From positions 11,348,501 through 11,412,500 of the forward strand of contig OZ018417.1 of assembly GCA_963969595.1 (NCBI GenBank): a stretch of 64,000 nt of DNA, given 5' to 3'. The notes beneath the pieces were generated by a model. That model searched no databases, was not told the DNA's origin, and worked only from the letters and a program-made list of their open reading frames with translations. The DNA is from Neckera pumila. Lineage: Eukaryota; Streptophyta; Bryopsida; Hypnales; Neckeraceae. Shown here piece after piece: positions 59,734-64,000 of the stretch. Positions within the stretch are counted from its first letter, which is position 1. Each line of letters begins with the position of its first letter. Both the position numbers and the translations under genes were made by a program.

Positions 59734-62700
59734 TTATACGTCTCCTTGCCGGCCAACCTTCACTACACTTTTCCAGGACTCAATGGCTTCCGTGTAAGGA
59801 AAACTCTCAAGTGAAAAGTAGTTTTGGCCAAACATGTGCACAACAAGGGGTAAGTGCTTCTCTAACCTATTTCTTTGGCAAGATTTGAGGAACTTAAGAG
59901 TTAAGAAATACCTCTCATCCTCCATTGAACCAAGAACCAAGCAACAACCAATTTCAGCAAGCTTAAAATACTTTGAGATCAGCTAACTCAAATGCCGAGA
60001 TTGGGAGAGTTTATGCCACAGCTTAATGACAGGGTTAATGTGGAAGGGTGGGCCACAAGCAGCCTCTGCATTCGCCTTCATTATGATCTTGAATAGGCCC
60101 TGCTAGTTGTCAAGGTTGGATGCTGAGAGCACCTCCGGCACAGTATAGGGTAGCCCACCATCAGATAAAGGCTATCCTTTATTTACAGCCTTAGTCTTTG
60201 CATAAAATGACTTGAGCACCGCCAAGTGATGGGCGAAACTGTCTTTAGCACCATCCTGCCACCAATACTAGGGATAGATGATCCCAACTGCATCGAGGAG
60301 CTCCTGCTGGAGGAACCTGCGATCAAGCTTATCACAAAGAGATTGGCCAATCTCTGCAGCAATTGAATCCCACAAACATTAGTACACAGTTTTCAAGCAT
60401 TCATGCAACTTCAAGCATGCAAGCTTGTTTCAGCAATAAAAGGAAATCAAGCATTTTCACTTTCAAGCATTGAATTACCATTCAGTTTCAGGGTTACATT
60501 TTCAAGCATTTAGTTACCAATTTACCATTCACTTTTAGGATTTCTATTTCAACCATTCATTTTTAGGATTTGATTTTTAAGCATTCTGTTCTAGACAGGC
60601 ATTCAAAGCAAATCAACTAAAGATCCAAAAAAAAAACTGGAAATGAAGATAAGAATGGCCTATCCAAAACCACATTGTTGCAGTTGCATTGCTGCCTAAG
60701 TCCTGCCGCCACAATACAGCCAAGACAGCCACCTAAGAAACTAAGAGAGAAGAAAAAAAAAATTGGAAACCAAAGAGAAAAAAAATTGGAAACCTAAACC
60801 TAAACCATAACTCCATATGCAAAACAATTCAAAGAAAAAAGAATGAAGTGAGAAAACTAACTTGAAAATTGCCGCTCAATGTTGTCTTGCACTCGGTTGT
60901 ACTCCTCTTGTGTGATATAGATCGATGCCCCTGTTTACTTATCATGGCATCTTGCATAAACATGAGTTTTTCCATAATCAAACACCAAGTGAGAAATGCC
61001 GCTATCTCCAGGTAGAGGCCTCCATTGCATTGGGATGTCTGGAGACAAAATGGACACAAGGTCACTGTAGCAAGGGAAATTAGCTTTGCCAAAAGCAGTT
61101 GCAGTATCCAGAAACATACGAGCCAATTCCTCTTGGCAGACCTTCACTGCTTGCATAAAGTCACATATGAAGATATCATGGGCTTGTGACAGCTTGATCA
61201 AGCAGTGCACAACATTGACAAGAGGAAGAAAGCATGCCAAGGAAAGCAAAAGCTCAATATCGGAGAGAAGGTCAAAGTTATCGGCAACCCTTGCGGGAGC
61301 CTTAGAACCAGTGGCGCTAGTTATGTCGAGGCCCATCTTCATGAGCAAGGTGTGGTTTTCAGATAAGATTTGAGTTGCAAGACTTCTCATCAAAATCCAT
61401 CTAGTCTCCACATTTTGGAGCATCTTGTTACCTTTAGTTTCCATGAGATTAGCTAACCTCTGCAACTCAGAATGACATTTGTGGCTTTTGCAAAAGTAAC
61501 TGTAAACAACCTGGAACATACCCTCAAGCCGAGAGACCATGGGAAATTTGGATAAAGTCTCAACCACAAGGTTCAAACTGTGACTTACGCAACTGGCACC
61601 GATCAAAAACGGAGCCCATTTCTCCCGACTCTATGTCATCACTCCAGTTCGAGATCCTTGAAACGTGCTGACGTCGTCAGTGCTAAAACACACTACTTTT
61701 CAAGCAATGTCCTCATGCGTCAGCCCACCCTCACTCAACAAAGCATGCATAATGAGATTGGTCAAGTGATCCGTTGAACCACTGTTTGAAACACAAGACA
61801 AATGCAAAAGGTGTGGAACCCGCTCTCAACAATTCATCGCATACACGTGAACACCAAGCCAGAAAGTGTTATCAACTGTCGTTACCTCATTGGCGCTGAT
61901 AGAAATTATGCTGGTGGACTGGACAACAGACTTCAGGGCCGATAGGATAGACTCGTGGAGATGCTCACTCATCTCCCACGCCGTAGTCTCCGACCAATGT
62001 TTACGGGGCAAATTTCTTACCTTTAGTTGCTTTCGCTTATAGTCGCACATTGGGTGACCGTGGCTCAAGATATGAAAGAGGGTAGAAAACTGAACCTGCT
62101 TCCTTTTGAACTCACCCTCTAGGCCTCCAAGCACTTGATCAGCAACAGTGGCGCCTCTCTTCTGTCCCACCCAGAGCTTCACTAGTTGCAAGTGCTTGTA
62201 ATCGTGTTTCACGAATACGTCGCCTTTCTTCAAGTGAGCCAGGGGGACACCATCTTCTCGATAGGTGTGCTTACCTTCATGTTTCTCTAGATTATCGGCC
62301 TTGGGGACCATCACCTTCTGCCTTCCAGTGATCGACATACAACTGTGGCACACCACACCCACGACGTTGCCCTCAGCATTGAACTCACCCTCGGCCCAAG
62401 CAAACTTGCAGGCCCAAACCTCCTGCCACCGGCGCGTGATGGTCGTTGCACTGGTCTTTGATCGTTTCCACCCCGACTTTGCAGCCATCGTCTTCATTCT
62501 TTTCCGTGGCGGACCGTCGCCTTCGCTATCGCTCACCCGATTGGGAGACGGGGACAAAACATTGCTTATAGAATCGGGAGACGGAGACACAATAGTGACC
62601 TCAAAAGTCGGGCAATTGCGGATCAGTGGACCATTCACAGATTGAGACAAACAAGTCTCCGAGACATGGGTGACATCCACCTCGCCAAACGCCACAGCAT

Positions 62701-62830
62701 CACGTGCAATTGCAACAGCGGTCGGTGCCAAGTATTTTTCCAGGCCACTTGTGTTCCGGCTTGAGACAAAGGTCTTCACTCGAAAATTTTCGGGAGTTTC
62801 AAGCGCGGCGCCATCGACAGAAGCCTGCAT
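59734..62830 (-). pseudogene. hAT-superfamily transposase gene, decayed
   Basis: Starts at ATG 62830. The first 334 codons hold a basic, nuclear-localisation-like patch (residues 107-125) and a BED-like zinc finger (C161, C164, H184, H188). After that comes a segment like the start of hAT catalytic domains (ANEVTTVDNTFWLGVHVY, where relatives usually have Asp in place of Asn314). The frame continues past TGA at 61826-61828, TGA at 61700-61702, TAG at 61631-61633 and TAA at 60935-60937, including the hAT-like GASCVSHSLNLVVE. A probable intron runs from about 60862 to about 60355. The last exon, with further stops, encodes a hAT C-terminal dimerisation motif (VLGSMEDERYF...LKFLKS). At least seven stops make it non-functional. 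Confidence 0.88.
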
Positions 62831-64000
62831 CCCAAAACCCCAAGACCACAGTATCCAGAAACAAACGCGCAGCCAAAAAAAATTGGAAACAAAACAAGCA
62901 AGTCAAGCGAAACCAAAAACGATGGAATGTAAGAGCCAGTACGCACAACCCGGAGCTTGATCGACAGCAATACCACCAGCACAGACACACATAGAGAGAG
63001 AGCGGAAATCATCCAAAATGCACATTGCAAAAACGCGGGAAGGGCGCTTAAATTTTTGCTGAAGGACCCATTCTGTGACTTCTGTCGCCGTGCCGGAGCC
63101 TCCATTTCCAGAGTGCAGTGAATACAAGAGGAAGGCGCAGTGAGCCAATGATTGCCTAATTGTCCAACTACAAGAATTGCACCACAGCAAGGAAGTGGCG
63201 CAGTGGCGCCTCCGACACACAGAATTGAAGATCAGAAACTCAAAAATGTTGCAGCGGCATTCAAAACAACAAAGGAGGGAAATCAGGGAACTCAAGGAAG
63301 CCGTTTGAAAACCAAAATTTGACGACTACGCAAATTTGCGGCTCAAATCTCCAGAGCTCTATGAAAAACAAAAGGCCGCGATGGCACCACCACACCAGGA
63401 CCACAGTTAATGCGAAAAAGAACTAAGCGTACAAGAGTTAATGCAAAATGTTCAAAGACCAGGAGGAAGACGAAGGCTAATCCCCCCCCCCTAAACCGTA
63501 GCTGTTTCAACCCTAAGCCCTCGCTAATCTGGGCCCTCAGATGCAACCGTCGAGCTAGCAAATCCACGGCCCAGGTTGCAAAAATGCGATTGGTCCTTTT
63601 TTTTCTTCGCATATCTATGCTATTGAAGATTTCAAGAAATCAATGTACTGGCGAGTTCCAGTGCAAGGGGCTGTAGAATTTTGCTCAAAATGTTTCTGTA
63701 GGCTTCATTTTAACAATGGACATTTAGCACTCTAGATTTTTTGGTAGAAATGGAGTGCAAATTAGCCAGTTTAGGGATCGCTGGACGGGAGTCCTCCTCT
63801 TCAACATCACGGAATTGAAGGGAGCCCTAACTTAGAAACTACGATACTCGTATTGACAAAAAATCAGTCAGTTTTCCCCAAGAAATGAGGGGCTCAACTT
63901 TCGTGCGACGGTAACTGAGCGTCAGAACGTCGATCGTGCATACAAACACAAAGTGTGTAGATGGGTGTGTGGATGGATGGATGGATGGATGGCAGAGACT
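62831..64000. other. Upstream flank of the hAT gene
   Basis: Moderately GC-rich and possibly the promoter side of the hAT element. Open frames here on either strand lack domains. A short (ATGG)n microsatellite ends the window at about 63968-63993. Confidence 0.4.

Noticed and set aside
59180..63700. Terminal inverted repeats of the hAT pseudogene
   Set aside because: Searched both flanks for CAGGG/TAGGG-type ends with an 8-bp duplication; no convincing pair found, so no element limits are given.

Overview
The window is nuclear DNA of a land plant, AT-rich and dominated by non-autonomous mobile elements. Three gene products fix this: two plant family-1 UDP-glycosyltransferases with a full 44-residue PSPG box, and a class II LATERAL ORGAN BOUNDARIES-domain (LBD) regulator. 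The genes are intron-containing with GT-AG splice sites. The protein sequences look more like an early-diverging land plant (moss-like) than an angiosperm, but that is only an impression.

Layout. From 1 to 3100 there is AT-rich DNA, part of it an array of CCAA-n-TTGG-like motifs. From about 3102 to 42925 lies a tandem segmental duplication: unit A (about 3102-23360) and unit B (about 24496-42925). Each carries a stretch of decayed coding sequence followed by one intact glycosyltransferase gene (17476-19404 and 37812-39744, both +). Because the two units can be aligned, each acts as the empty-site record of insertions in the other. This exposes many transposition events: elements duplicating TTAA, elements with CATTAG...CTAATG ends and no target duplication, CACTA and hAT miniature elements, poly(A)-type retroposons, and an exon-bearing segment that replaced the promoter-distal region of the unit B gene. 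A complete but inactivated Tc1-like element (42931-45028, DD34E transposase with two stops) sits at the right edge of unit B.

To the right, the LBD gene lies at 46430-47716 (-) with a more GC-rich upstream region to about 50.1 kb. AT-rich DNA with further copies of the same element families runs from 50.2 to 59 kb. A decayed hAT transposase gene occupies 59734-62830 (-).

The genes do not form one pathway. The glycosyltransferases are probably duplicate enzymes of specialised or hormone metabolism whose substrate cannot be read from sequence; the LBD protein is a probable transcriptional repressor. The most unusual content is the mobile DNA: (1) a roughly 920-bp family with CCCCTAAAGGACC ends and TTAA target duplication, proven at three loci by comparing the two units, and (2) a CATTAG-ended family that inserts with no target duplication and carries a conserved subterminal hairpin.
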